64,000 nt of DNA from Halorubrum sp. F4 (lineage in GTDB: Archaea > Halobacteriota > Halobacteria > Halobacteriales > Haloferacaceae): the NCBI RefSeq assembly GCF_027257195.1, contig NZ_JAPDFS010000002.1:150398-214397 (forward strand), written 5' to 3'. The notes beneath the pieces were generated by a model that made no database searches, was not told the origin of the DNA, and saw only the letters and a list, made by a program, of their open reading frames with translations. This document shows, piece by piece, positions 1 to 8,491 of the stretch (positions are counted from its first letter, which is position 1; each line of letters starts with the position of its first letter). Position numbers and translations under genes: made by a program.

Positions 1-583
1 TGAACGCCGGGGGCGACCGGACCGACGAGCAGGTGTCCGTCCCCGTCCCGACCGCCGCGAGGTTGCTCGCGACCGCCGCGGCTGTCCCGCCGCTCGATCC
101 GGACGGTCGGCGATCGAGCGCGTAGGGGTTCCGCGTCTCGCCGCCGAGCGAACTCACGGAGTCGACCCCGAAGGAGAGCTCCTGGAGGTTCGCCTTCGCG
201 AGGATCACCGCGCCCGCGTCGCGGAGCTGCTCGACGACGAACGCGTCCCGGTCGGGGACGAACTCCGCGAAGAGTTCGGAGCCCGCCGTCGTCGGCATGT
301 CCGCCGTGTCGTGGTTGTCCTTGATGACGGTCGGGATCCCGTGGAGCGGTCCGACGGGACCGTTTTCGTCGAATCGTTCGTCCAGCTCCCCGGCGCGTTC
401 GGTCGCGTCCTCGTTCACCGTCAGGACCGCGTTGAGCGCGTCCGCGTGTTCCGCGATCCGATCGAGGTACGCTTCCGTGAGTTCCTCCGCGGTCAGCGTC
501 CCCGATTCGAATCCCGCGTGTATCTCGCCGACCGTCGCCTCGAGAAGGTCGAAATCGCCGCCGTCGTCCGTTCGATCGTCCAT
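1..583 (-). CDS. Amidase (amidase signature family), N-terminal part, runs off the left edge
   Basis: Reading leftwards from an ATG at 583 gives about 194 residues before the window ends, so the C-terminal half is missing. The sequence has the amidase-signature order: HGIPTVIKDN, where the Lys would be the first member of the Ser-Ser-Lys triad, then TRNPYALDRRPSGSSGGTAA (the Gly/Ser-rich signature) and GTDTCSSVRSP (the usual GTDTGGSIRSP region). The family hydrolyses amides; the substrate cannot be told, and GatA-like or generic amidases are both possible. It is divergent from the peptide-importer operon, with about 250 bp of shared upstream DNA. A link to peptide or amide catabolism is inference. 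Confidence 0.85.
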   Translation of the reverse strand, partial: MDDRTDDGGDFDLLEATVGEIHAGFESGTLTAEELTEAYLDRIAEHADALNAVLTVNEDATERAGELDERFDENGPVGPLHGIPTVIKDNHDTADMPTTAGSELFAEFVPDRDAFVVEQLRDAGAVILAKANLQELSFGVDSVSSLGGETRNPYALDRRPSGSSGGTAAAVASNLAAVGTGTDTCSSVRSPPAF

Positions 584-835
584 CCCCTGAAGGCGACTGA
601 CGGAGTGCAAATAGTGTTTTCGCCGATCCGGCGGATGACCCTCGGCAGTCGCTACGCGATCGAGGTTCTAGGATCTCCTCCAGAACGAACGAACATACGT
701 GACGTTACTGTTGTAATTCTAATGTGTCCGAGTTTAGTATTGGTGTATTATGCCATACCCGAGGTACACTATGACCTACCATTCACCTGTCCATAGATTT
801 TTGAACTGGTAGTCTGATCATGCGAGTTGTCGACA

Positions 836-2596
836 ATGGTCGAAGACATTGATAGAGCGGATCTGGAAGGACCGAAGATAGATCGGCGAACGACCGTCAA
901 GCTGCTCGGCGCGTCGGGGATCGCGGCGACCGCCGGCTGTCTCGGGGGAGACGGCGGCGGGGACGGAAGCGGTGACGACGGCAGCGGTGATGACGGAAGC
1001 GGTTCGAGCGACGATGACGGAGGGAGTAGCGGCTCCACCGGCGGACGGGTAAGCGCCGGGTGGCTCACGGACGAGATCGAGTTCCTCGACCCGCACATGG
1101 TCGATCTTGGGATCCAGATCGAGATCCACTCGAACCTCTTCAACGGCCTGTTAAAACTCGACGAGGACGTCCAGATCGTCGGCGACGCGGCGGCGGACTG
1201 GTCGCTTCCCGACGAGTCGACGTACGTGTTCGAACTCGAGGAGGGCATGACGTTCCACAACGGGGACACGCTCGACGCGGAGGCGGTCAAGTGGTCCCTC
1301 GAACGGCTGGCCGACATGGACACCTCCCCGCACACCGGGAAGGTCTCGAACGTCGACTCCATCGAGGCGGACGGCCTGGAGCTGACGATCAACCTCACGG
1401 AACCGTACGCGCCGTTCGTCTCCTTCATGCTCCGCGGTCCCGGCCGCGCGGGGACGATCGTCCACGAGAGCGCCGCGGACGACCCCGACGAGTACGCACG
1501 GATGCCGATCGGCAGCGGCCCGTTCGAGCTCACCGACCGGACCGCCGGCGAGTCGCTCACGCTCGACGCCTACGACGACTACTGGGAGACGGACGAGGAC
1601 GGCAACCAACTGCCCTACCTCGACGGGATCGATATCGAGCTGATCCCGGAGCCGAGCACGATGTGGTCCGCCCTCCAGGGCGGCGAGGTCGACTACGCGA
1701 ACATCCTCACCGGCGAGTTCGCCCAGCAGGCGGAAGCGACCGATTCGATCACGATCCAGACCGCGAGTTCGGGCGAGTGGACCGGTATCGCGCCGCTCTG
1801 TACGAACCCCGCCGACCACGAGGAAATGGTTCGGTGGATCAGCGGTCTCGGCGAGGACCCGACCGACATGTGGAACGGCGAGGACATCCCGACGTCGGAC
1901 CCACGCGTTCGCGAAGCGATCGCGTTGGCCATCGATCGGGAGGAGATCGTCGAGCGGGCGTGGTTCGGCTACGCCGCGCCGGCCCACACGCTGTACAATC
2001 CGGCGATCGGCTGGCTGTACGACGCGCTCGGCGGAGACGAGCCCGACCCGGGACTCTACAGCGACCCCGAACGCGCCGAGGAACTGCTCGACGAAGCAGG
2101 GTATACGGGTGACCCGCGGATCGAAGCCACGATCCTCGCGCTCCCGGAGGACGAACGTGAACTCACCGTCGTCCAGGACCAGCTCAGCGACATTGGGATC
2201 GAGGTCGAACTCGACATTCAACAGCAGTCCTCGTACTGGGACAACACCTACCGGTACGAGCAGCTCCTGACCGCGTACGGCGGTGCCGCGGACGTCGACC
2301 CGTGGATGTCGGACTTCAAACAGCTCGGCTATCCGAACGAGGAAACGACCGAAGGGGCGTGGCAGCGGTCGCTCTACTTCAACGAGGAGTACAGCGAACT
2401 GCTCAACGAGGCGAACGCGACCCCGGACCTCGAGGAGCGCGCCGAGGTATACCAGGACGTCAACGCGAAGTTCGTGGAGGACGTACCGTTCATCCCCACG
2501 GTGTTCCCGCTCAACCCGAAGGCGCTCGGCAGCGGTCTCTCGGGAGTCGGGACCCAGGCGGGACTGAGCAACTTCCACACAGCCTCGATGGAGTGA
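836..2596 (+). CDS. dppA: Dipeptide/oligopeptide ABC transporter substrate-binding lipoprotein (SBP family 5)
   Basis: Extracytoplasmic solute-binding protein of 586 residues that would capture peptides for the downstream DppBC permeases. The N-terminus has a twin-arginine signal (RR at 17-18 followed by a hydrophobic stretch) ending in a lipobox, TAGC, with Cys35 as the probable lipid anchor. A Gly/Asp/Ser-rich acidic linker of about 35 residues follows, then an SBP_bac_5 body with GMTFHNGDTLDAEAVKWSLE and a MPIGSGPFEL region. I chose ATG 836; an in-frame TTG at 827 is a weaker alternative. First gene of dppABCDF, about 80 bp before dppB. The specificity (dipeptide, oligopeptide, nickel or glutathione) is not decidable from sequence alone. 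Confidence 0.92.
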   Translation: MVEDIDRADLEGPKIDRRTTVKLLGASGIAATAGCLGGDGGGDGSGDDGSGDDGSGSSDDDGGSSGSTGGRVSAGWLTDEIEFLDPHMVDLGIQIEIHSNLFNGLLKLDEDVQIVGDAAADWSLPDESTYVFELEEGMTFHNGDTLDAEAVKWSLERLADMDTSPHTGKVSNVDSIEADGLELTINLTEPYAPFVSFMLRGPGRAGTIVHESAADDPDEYARMPIGSGPFELTDRTAGESLTLDAYDDYWETDEDGNQLPYLDGIDIELIPEPSTMWSALQGGEVDYANILTGEFAQQAEATDSITIQTASSGEWTGIAPLCTNPADHEEMVRWISGLGEDPTDMWNGEDIPTSDPRVREAIALAIDREEIVERAWFGYAAPAHTLYNPAIGWLYDALGGDEPDPGLYSDPERAEELLDEAGYTGDPRIEATILALPEDERELTVVQDQLSDIGIEVELDIQQQSSYWDNTYRYEQLLTAYGGAADVDPWMSDFKQLGYPNEETTEGAWQRSLYFNEEYSELLNEANATPDLEERAEVYQDVNAKFVEDVPFIPTVFPLNPKALGSGLSGVGTQAGLSNFHTASME

Positions 2597-2678
2597 GTAG
2601 CGTGCGACACCCGCCGACAGTTCACGTCAGCGTCGTGACTGGGGAGGCCATCGGATCCGATCCGGAGGACGATCACGT

Positions 2679-3638
2679 ATGGGGTTAAGGGAGTACCTAC
2701 TCAAGCGGCTGGTTCACTCGGTGTTCGTGATGCTGTTCGTCGTGACGGTGGTGTTCGCCGCCGTCCGCTCGATCCCCGGAGATCCGGCGCGGTTGATGCT
2801 CGGCGGGGACGTGGACACGGCCACGCTCGAGGCGCTCCGCGCGGAGTTGGGGCTGAATCAACCCCTGTATATCCAGTACTTCCGCTGGCTCCGCCGTCTC
2901 CTGACCGGGGACCTCGGCGAATCGATCCGTACCGGTGAACCCGTCCTCGGGTCGATCGTTCAGGTCGCGGGCCCCACGCTGAGCATCGCGGCACTCGGCA
3001 TGGTGATCGCCCTCGTGATCGCCATCCCGACGGGGATCATTAGCGCGGTCAAACGATACGAGATCGAAGACTACCTGTCGACGACGATCGCGTTCTTCGG
3101 GATCAGCATGCCGGCGTTCTGGATCGGCATCGTTCTCGTTCTCGTGATCGGGGTCAACGTCGAATCCATCCCGACGTTCGGGTACACGCCAATAGACGAG
3201 GGGATCGGTCCCTGGTTCCGATCCATACTGCTCCCGTCGTTCGCGGTCGGCTTCCCGTACGGCGGGATCCTGATGCGGATGATGCGGTCTTCGATGCTGG
3301 AGGTTCTCAACGAGGACTACATGCGGACCGCACGCGCGAAGGGATTGAGCTCCAACCTGGTGCTGTTCAAACACGGGCTTCAGAACGCGCTGATCCCGGT
3401 CGTCACGCTCGCGGGGATCTTCCTCGCCGTCGTGCTCGGCGGCGTGGTCGCCGTCGAGATCGTCTTCGGGATCCGCGGCCTCGGTCGACTCCTCATCGGG
3501 TCGATAAACCGGCGGGACTTCCCGCTGATCCAGGGGACGGTGCTGCTCATCGCGTTCGTGTTCGTGCTCGCGAACATCGTCGTCGACCTCCTGTATACCA
3601 TGATAAACCCACGGATCAAATACGGCGGTGGTGACTGA
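2679..3638 (+). CDS. dppB: Peptide ABC transporter permease, DppB type
   Basis: Inner-membrane permease of 319 residues with the usual six-helix DppB layout. It has an N-terminal helix followed by the family segment RSIPGDPARLMLG, the loop LGLNQPLYIQYFRWLRRLLT and the cytoplasmic EAA-type coupling loop around EDYMRTARAKGLSS. It pairs with DppC to form the translocation pore for the DppA-bound peptide. The ATG at 2679 follows dppA by about 80 bp, and dppC follows two bases after the stop, so the genes are almost certainly co-transcribed. Confidence 0.95.
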   Translation: MGLREYLLKRLVHSVFVMLFVVTVVFAAVRSIPGDPARLMLGGDVDTATLEALRAELGLNQPLYIQYFRWLRRLLTGDLGESIRTGEPVLGSIVQVAGPTLSIAALGMVIALVIAIPTGIISAVKRYEIEDYLSTTIAFFGISMPAFWIGIVLVLVIGVNVESIPTFGYTPIDEGIGPWFRSILLPSFAVGFPYGGILMRMMRSSMLEVLNEDYMRTARAKGLSSNLVLFKHGLQNALIPVVTLAGIFLAVVLGGVVAVEIVFGIRGLGRLLIGSINRRDFPLIQGTVLLIAFVFVLANIVVDLLYTMINPRIKYGGGD

Positions 3639-3640
3639 CC

Positions 3641-4537
3641 GTGTCGAGCCGTTTCGACACCGAGGGCGGCAGGATATTCGGCGTCCGTACGGACCTCGTC
3701 GAACAGTTCGTCAACACGGTTCGACGCGATCTGAAGGCCAAGATCGGGGTAGTCATCGTCACGTTGTTCCTTCTCGCGGCGATCTTCGCCCCGGAGTTGG
3801 CCCCGTACGATCCCATGGCACAGGACTTCGCGCCGCTCCAAGCGCCGGCACTGTCGAGTGAAACGCCGCTCGGGACCGACTCGTTCGGTCGCGACCTGCT
3901 CTCGCGACTGATGTACGGTGCACGCATCAGCCTCGGAGTCGGGTTGGGGGCCGTCCTGTTCGGTGCTGTCACGGGCGTCCTCCTGGGGCTGCTCGCCGGC
4001 TTCTACGGCGGCTGGGTCGACGACCTCCTGATGCGGAGCGTCGACGTGATGTGGGCGTTCCCGTGGCTCCTCATCGCCATCATGCTCGTCTCGATATTCG
4101 GGCAGGGGGTGTGGAACGTCGTCATCGCGGTCGGCTTCGCGTACATCGACGACTTCGCACGGATAACCCGTGGAGAAGTCCTCTCCATTCGTGAGGAGGA
4201 GTACATGCTCGCCGCGGAAAGCGTCGGACTCGGCGACCTCGAGATCATCTTCGAGGAGGTGTTTCCGAACACCGTCGCCCCGATCATCGTCCAGTTCACG
4301 GTGCTCGTGGCCCGCGCCATGCTCGCGGAGGCGACGCTCTCGTTCCTCGGGCTCGGCGTGAAGCCGTCGACGCCGACGTGGGGGTCACTGCTGGGTCAGG
4401 GCCGAGACTTCATCACGCAGGCGTGGTGGATATCGATCCTCCCCGGAGTGCTGATCATGATCACCGTGCTCGGAATCAATCTCTTCGGCGACGCGTTACG
4501 CGACGCCTTCGACGTTCGGGAGGTGGATAGCGAATGA
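3641..4537 (+). CDS. dppC: Peptide ABC transporter permease, DppC type
   Basis: Second pore-forming subunit of the peptide importer, 298 residues. An N-terminal cytoplasmic tail precedes the first membrane helix; then comes the DppC/OppC landmark [20 protein letters not shown] and an EAA coupling loop around [19 protein letters not shown]. The start is GTG at 3641, two bases after the dppB stop, and no better in-frame start is visible. Its stop overlaps the dppD start (ATGA), which suggests translational coupling. Confidence 0.95.
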   Translation: MSSRFDTEGGRIFGVRTDLVEQFVNTVRRDLKAKIGVVIVTLFLLAAIFAPELAPYDPMAQDFAPLQAPALSSETPLGTDSFGRDLLSRLMYGARISLGVGLGAVLFGAVTGVLLGLLAGFYGGWVDDLLMRSVDVMWAFPWLLIAIMLVSIFGQGVWNVVIAVGFAYIDDFARITRGEVLSIREEEYMLAAESVGLGDLEIIFEEVFPNTVAPIIVQFTVLVARAMLAEATLSFLGLGVKPSTPTWGSLLGQGRDFITQAWWISILPGVLIMITVLGINLFGDALRDAFDVREVDSE

Positions 4538-5772
4538 CAGAACCGCTGTTGGACGTCCGTGGACTCACGACGTCCTTCGAAACCGGACAGGGAAGACTCA
4601 CCGCGGTGGACGACATCTCCTTCCAGATCGAGGAGGGCGAAGTGTTCGGCGTCGTCGGCGAGTCCGGGTCGGGAAAGAGCGTCACGGCCCTGTCGGTGAT
4701 GCGACTCCTCGATGACGCGGGGACCGTCGAAGCGGACGAAGTGCGGTTCAACGGCACCGACCTGCTCTCGGTGAGTGAATCCGAGATGCGATCGATTCGC
4801 GGTGGGGAGATCAGCATGATCTTCCAGGACCCGATGACCAGTCTGAATCCGGTGATGACGATCGGCGAGCAGATCGCCGAGGTCGTCCGTCACCACGGTG
4901 ACGTCGGCGAGCGCACCGGGTTCTGGAGCGAGATGCGACGGAAGTACGTCACGGGAACCTCTGAGGGGAGCCGATCCTGGCAGCGGGCCGTGGAGCTGTT
5001 GGAGACGGTCGGAATCCCCGAACCCGAAAAGCGGGCGACGGAGTTCCCACACCAGCTCTCCGGCGGAATGCGTCAGCGCGTCGTCATCGCGCAGGCGCTC
5101 GCGGGGGATCCCTCCCTCATCATCGCCGACGAACCGACCACGGCGCTGGACGTGAGCATCGAGGCACAGATACTCAACGAGATCCTCGAGTTGAGCGACG
5201 AGTTCGGCATTTCGGTGCTGCTCATCACCCACGACCTCGGCGTCGTCAGAGAGACGTGTGACCGGGTCGCCGTGATGTACGCCTCGGAGTTCATGGAAAC
5301 GGGCCACGTCGACGACATCTTCGATGACCCGCATCACCCGTACACCGAGGGGCTGCTGGCGAGCATCCCACGGATCGCCGACGAGCGCGAGTGGCTCAGC
5401 GTCATCGAGGGGACGGTCCCGGACCTGATCGACAAGCCGTCCGGCTGCCCGTTCCGGGACCGGTGTGACTACGCCTTCGAGCTCTGTGATCGGCCGCTCG
5501 TCGAGTACGAGATCGAGGGATCGGCCCTGGAGACCCACACGGTTCGGTGTCACCGGGAGAACGAACACGTCAAGGTCGACGACTCGGGTCACATCGAATC
5601 GGTACCCGACGAGGCCGTCGCGGCGCTCGAACGACGGATCGAGGCGGAATCGGCCCATGACGCGGACGGAAGCGTCTCTCCGACGGCCGACGCGAGCGCG
5701 CGTGCGGACGGGGGAAGTCGACCGTCTCCCGCTGCCGACGCCGAGAACGGAGGTGATCACGGTGAGTACTGA
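4534..5772 (+). CDS. dppD: Peptide ABC transporter ATP-binding protein, DppD type
   Basis: Cytoplasmic ATPase of 412 residues. Visible motifs are Walker A GESGSGKS, signature LSGGMRQRV, Walker [13 protein letters not shown] and the switch His in LLITHDLGV. The C-terminal oligopeptide/dipeptide extension has Cys residues in [15 protein letters not shown] and a later RCH; in some DppD/OppD proteins such Cys residues bind an Fe-S cluster (family knowledge, not shown here). A further roughly 80-residue Ala/Asp/Glu-rich tail makes it longer than the usual 320-340 residues. The gene overlaps dppC by 4 bp and dppF by 11 bp. Confidence 0.94.
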   Translation: MTEPLLDVRGLTTSFETGQGRLTAVDDISFQIEEGEVFGVVGESGSGKSVTALSVMRLLDDAGTVEADEVRFNGTDLLSVSESEMRSIRGGEISMIFQDPMTSLNPVMTIGEQIAEVVRHHGDVGERTGFWSEMRRKYVTGTSEGSRSWQRAVELLETVGIPEPEKRATEFPHQLSGGMRQRVVIAQALAGDPSLIIADEPTTALDVSIEAQILNEILELSDEFGISVLLITHDLGVVRETCDRVAVMYASEFMETGHVDDIFDDPHHPYTEGLLASIPRIADEREWLSVIEGTVPDLIDKPSGCPFRDRCDYAFELCDRPLVEYEIEGSALETHTVRCHRENEHVKVDDSGHIESVPDEAVAALERRIEAESAHDADGSVSPTADASARADGGSRPSPAADAENGGDHGEY

Positions 5773-6895
5773 CTCTCCCGGGACGACCGGAACGACTGCC
5801 GAACCGACCGACCAGGAACCGTTGCTTCGTGCGACGGGGATCGAGAAGTACTTCCAGACGGAAACGGGGCTCTTCGATCGGTTCTTCGGAGAGCCCACGC
5901 ACGTCAGGGCGGTCGACGGCGTCGACCTCTCCGTCGGCGAACGGGAGACGCTCGGACTCGTCGGCGAATCGGGATGTGGAAAGACGACGCTCGGCCGCGT
6001 GCTCTCCCGCCTGTACGACCCGTCGGCCGGAACGCTCGAGTTCGACGGGGACGACATCACGGATCTGAGCGGTGACGCGCTCAAACGGCTCAGAAAGCGG
6101 GTTCAGGTCATCTTCCAGGACCCCATGTCGTCGCTTAACCCTCGAAAGACCGCCGGCGAGATCGTCGGGAAGCCGCTGGAGGTCCACGACATCGCGACCG
6201 GCCAGGCCAAGCGGGACCGACTCGTCGAGCTGTTCGACGAGGTGGGGCTCCAAGAGTCACACCTCGACCGGTACCCGCACGAGTTCTCCGGCGGACAGCG
6301 TCAGCGGATCGGGATCGCGCGTGCGCTCGCCGTCGAACCGGACCTGATCGTCGCCGACGAGCCGGTGAGCGCGCTCGACGTGAGCGTTCAGGCTCAGATC
6401 ATCAACCTGATGAAGCGGCTTCAGGACAAGTACGGGCTCGCGTACGTGTTCATCGCTCACGACCTGAGCGTCGTCAAACACATCAGCGATCGAGTGGCGG
6501 TGATGTATCTCGGTCGGATCGTCGAACGGGGCAAGAAGCGGGACATCTTCGGCAATCCTCAACACCCGTACACTCGGGCGTTGCTCCACTCCATCCCGCG
6601 AGTCGACGGCGAGCGGAAGCGAAACGAGTCGCTGCTCGAGGGGAACCCGCCGAGTCCGATCGATCCCCCTTCGGGCTGCCGGTTCCGAACCCGTTGTCCG
6701 GAGTATCTCGGGGACGAGTGCGCCGAGATCGACCCCGAACTCGAGCCCGTTGCCGGCGCGTCCGGAACCGTGGCACCACCCGAACGCGTCGAAGCGATCT
6801 CCACGGACGGGGACTCCTCTCCGGAGCACGTCATCGCCTGCCACTGGTTAGGCGAGTCCAGCGAGCGGCGCGCGAGGGAGGACCCGATGTCGTAG
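5762..6895 (+). CDS. dppF: Peptide ABC transporter ATP-binding protein, DppF type
   Basis: Second ATPase of the peptide importer, 377 residues from GTG 5762. Motifs are Walker [10 protein letters not shown], signature [15 protein letters not shown], Walker [13 protein letters not shown] and the switch His in [10 protein letters not shown]. The C-terminal oligopeptide-transport extension has [16 protein letters not shown] and ACHW. A longer upstream reading in the same frame overlaps dppD and has no peptide-family content, so I place the start at the GTG that overlaps the dppD stop by 11 bp. Last gene of the operon. Confidence 0.92.
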   Translation: MSTDSPGTTGTTAEPTDQEPLLRATGIEKYFQTETGLFDRFFGEPTHVRAVDGVDLSVGERETLGLVGESGCGKTTLGRVLSRLYDPSAGTLEFDGDDITDLSGDALKRLRKRVQVIFQDPMSSLNPRKTAGEIVGKPLEVHDIATGQAKRDRLVELFDEVGLQESHLDRYPHEFSGGQRQRIGIARALAVEPDLIVADEPVSALDVSVQAQIINLMKRLQDKYGLAYVFIAHDLSVVKHISDRVAVMYLGRIVERGKKRDIFGNPQHPYTRALLHSIPRVDGERKRNESLLEGNPPSPIDPPSGCRFRTRCPEYLGDECAEIDPELEPVAGASGTVAPPERVEAISTDGDSSPEHVIACHWLGESSERRAREDPMS

Positions 6896-6986
6896 GCGTT
6901 CGGGGAGCGTTTCCGGATCCACGTGTCGCGTCCGACGACGGTTCGGCGGGGATCGTCGTCGAGAAGGGATCGACTTTCCTATCCCG

Positions 6987-7286
6987 TCACCGCCGCAGCC
7001 CGGCCTCCTCGTCGTCCTCGACGAACCGGACCGTGAAATAGTCGTAGCCGCCGTAGGCCGTCTCCAACGCACCCATCCACCAGTTCCAGCGTTCGACGAG
7101 CGAGGACCCGTCGGGCGCGTCCGAGAGGTGTCGGACCACGCCGGGGACGCTCAGTGCGTGACCGCGGTCGGTCGAGGGCTTCCCGGAATCCGCGAGGTCG
7201 CTGGCGGCCCGGGCGACCACGCGCCGCTCCGCGGCGGTCCCCCCGAACTCCTCGGCCAACGTCCGCTCCAGCCGCTTGCGGTCCAT
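6987..7286 (-). CDS. Hypothetical haloarchaeal protein (99 aa)
   Basis: No family recognised. A small soluble protein with a charged N-terminal helix (MDRKRLERTLAEEF), a central region with VPGVVRHLSDAPDG, and a C-terminal stretch containing WNWWMGALETAYGGYDYF. No membrane segment, no Cys motif and no signal peptide. Codon use and acidity match neighbouring genes, which supports real coding. It is convergent with dppF and lies about 145 bp upstream of the next minus-strand membrane protein's start, probably as its own unit. Confidence 0.7.
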   Translation of the reverse strand: MDRKRLERTLAEEFGGTAAERRVVARAASDLADSGKPSTDRGHALSVPGVVRHLSDAPDGSSLVERWNWWMGALETAYGGYDYFTVRFVEDDEEAGLRR

Positions 7287-7368
7287 GCGTTCGAGTAGGG
7301 CGTACGGCTATTTGAGTCGTCCGGTGCGAACGATCTGACGGGGAAAAACCACGACGATCCTCGGCGAG

Positions 7369-8430
7369 TCATAACCGTGCCGCGAGCGCTAAGAACAGGA
7401 GGGTGAACGGCGCGGAGAGCAGCCCCAACGCGATCCCGCCGCCGTCCGCGCCCGCCGCGGACATCGCCAGGCCGACGACGAGCGAGCTGCTCCCGAGGAC
7501 CGCCAGGACCACCCGTTCGGGCACGCTCGCACGGTCGGGCCCCGGAGAGCGGGCGAGAACGCTCTCGAGCGCGGTCTCGACCTCGTCGGCCCGCCCGGTC
7601 GGGACGAACAACCAGGGCGTCGAGCGGTACCAGGCGTTCCCGCGGTACGCCAACAGGAACAGCGTCGTCCACGGCAGGTCGATCCGACGGGTCCGGATCA
7701 CGGAGTCGAGGTCGTCGCTCCGGCTCCGGTCGTGGGTGTGATACGTCCGTTCGACGACGCGCTCCGCGGGGTCGAGCCGAACCGACGTCCCCCTCGAGCC
7801 GGCGAGGATCGGCAGGAACCAGATCAGCGGGAACAGGTAGAACAGCCCGATCTCGGCCGGCGAGGGACCCCACACCCAGAGCGCGCCGAACGGGGCGGCA
7901 CCCGCGAGCACCCAGCGCGGGTGTATCGATTCCCGCGAGAGCGAGTAGTCGCCGAACGCCGACCGGAGCGTCTCACGGGCCCCCGCAGTCGATCGGTCGT
8001 AGGCGATCAGGAGGTAGAAGAGCGAGAACGGGCCGCCGACGAGAAGCAGCACGGCGAGCACCCAGAGGTCGCCGCCTCCGCCGAGCGTTCCACCGCCGGT
8101 CGCCGCGCTCCACGCCGCACCCGCCACGGCGACGGCGACGACCGCGACGACGGCGAGGAGACCGATCGCGACGACGAGCCCCACGCCGAGCGCGAGCGAC
8201 CGGAGCCGGTCGTGGCGGACGGGTCCCCACTCGATCGGGTCGTGGATCGGATCCGGTCCGGGATCCGCTTGCGAGTCCGAGTCGGTCGCCGGTGCGGCCG
8301 TTTCGGTCGTCTCCGCCGACTCGGCCGGATCGGTTCCTTCGGTCGACTCGGTCGACTCCGCCGGCTCCGTCGGCTCGGCCGCCGCTGCCGGCTCGGTCGG
8401 TTCGGCGGCGGAGCCGCTCTCGGAGGGCAT
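7369..8430 (-). CDS. Haloarchaeal multi-pass membrane protein with low-complexity N-terminus
   Basis: 353 residues. The first 60 or so are a low-complexity Ala/Glu/Pro/Thr-rich tail (repeats such as AAEPTEPAE), then about six hydrophobic segments: a pair near residues 80-145, a pair in the middle (near WVLAGAAPFGALWVWG and GLFYLFPLIWFLPIL), and two at the C-terminus. The part between helices holds a soluble stretch with ERTYHTHDRSRSDDLDSV, consistent with a PH-like or small cytoplasmic domain. No enzymatic motif was seen and I do not recognise a named family. The stop lies about 80 bp from the 99-aa gene. Confidence 0.75.
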   Translation of the reverse strand: MPSESGSAAEPTEPAAAAEPTEPAESTESTEGTDPAESAETTETAAPATDSDSQADPGPDPIHDPIEWGPVRHDRLRSLALGVGLVVAIGLLAVVAVVAVAVAGAAWSAATGGGTLGGGGDLWVLAVLLLVGGPFSLFYLLIAYDRSTAGARETLRSAFGDYSLSRESIHPRWVLAGAAPFGALWVWGPSPAEIGLFYLFPLIWFLPILAGSRGTSVRLDPAERVVERTYHTHDRSRSDDLDSVIRTRRIDLPWTTLFLLAYRGNAWYRSTPWLFVPTGRADEVETALESVLARSPGPDRASVPERVVLAVLGSSSLVVGLAMSAAGADGGGIALGLLSAPFTLLFLALAARL

Positions 8431-8491
8431 CTCGGATCCCGGTACGCGCGACGCGGGGTTAAAACTGACCGCCGTCGGGGATCGTGCTCGG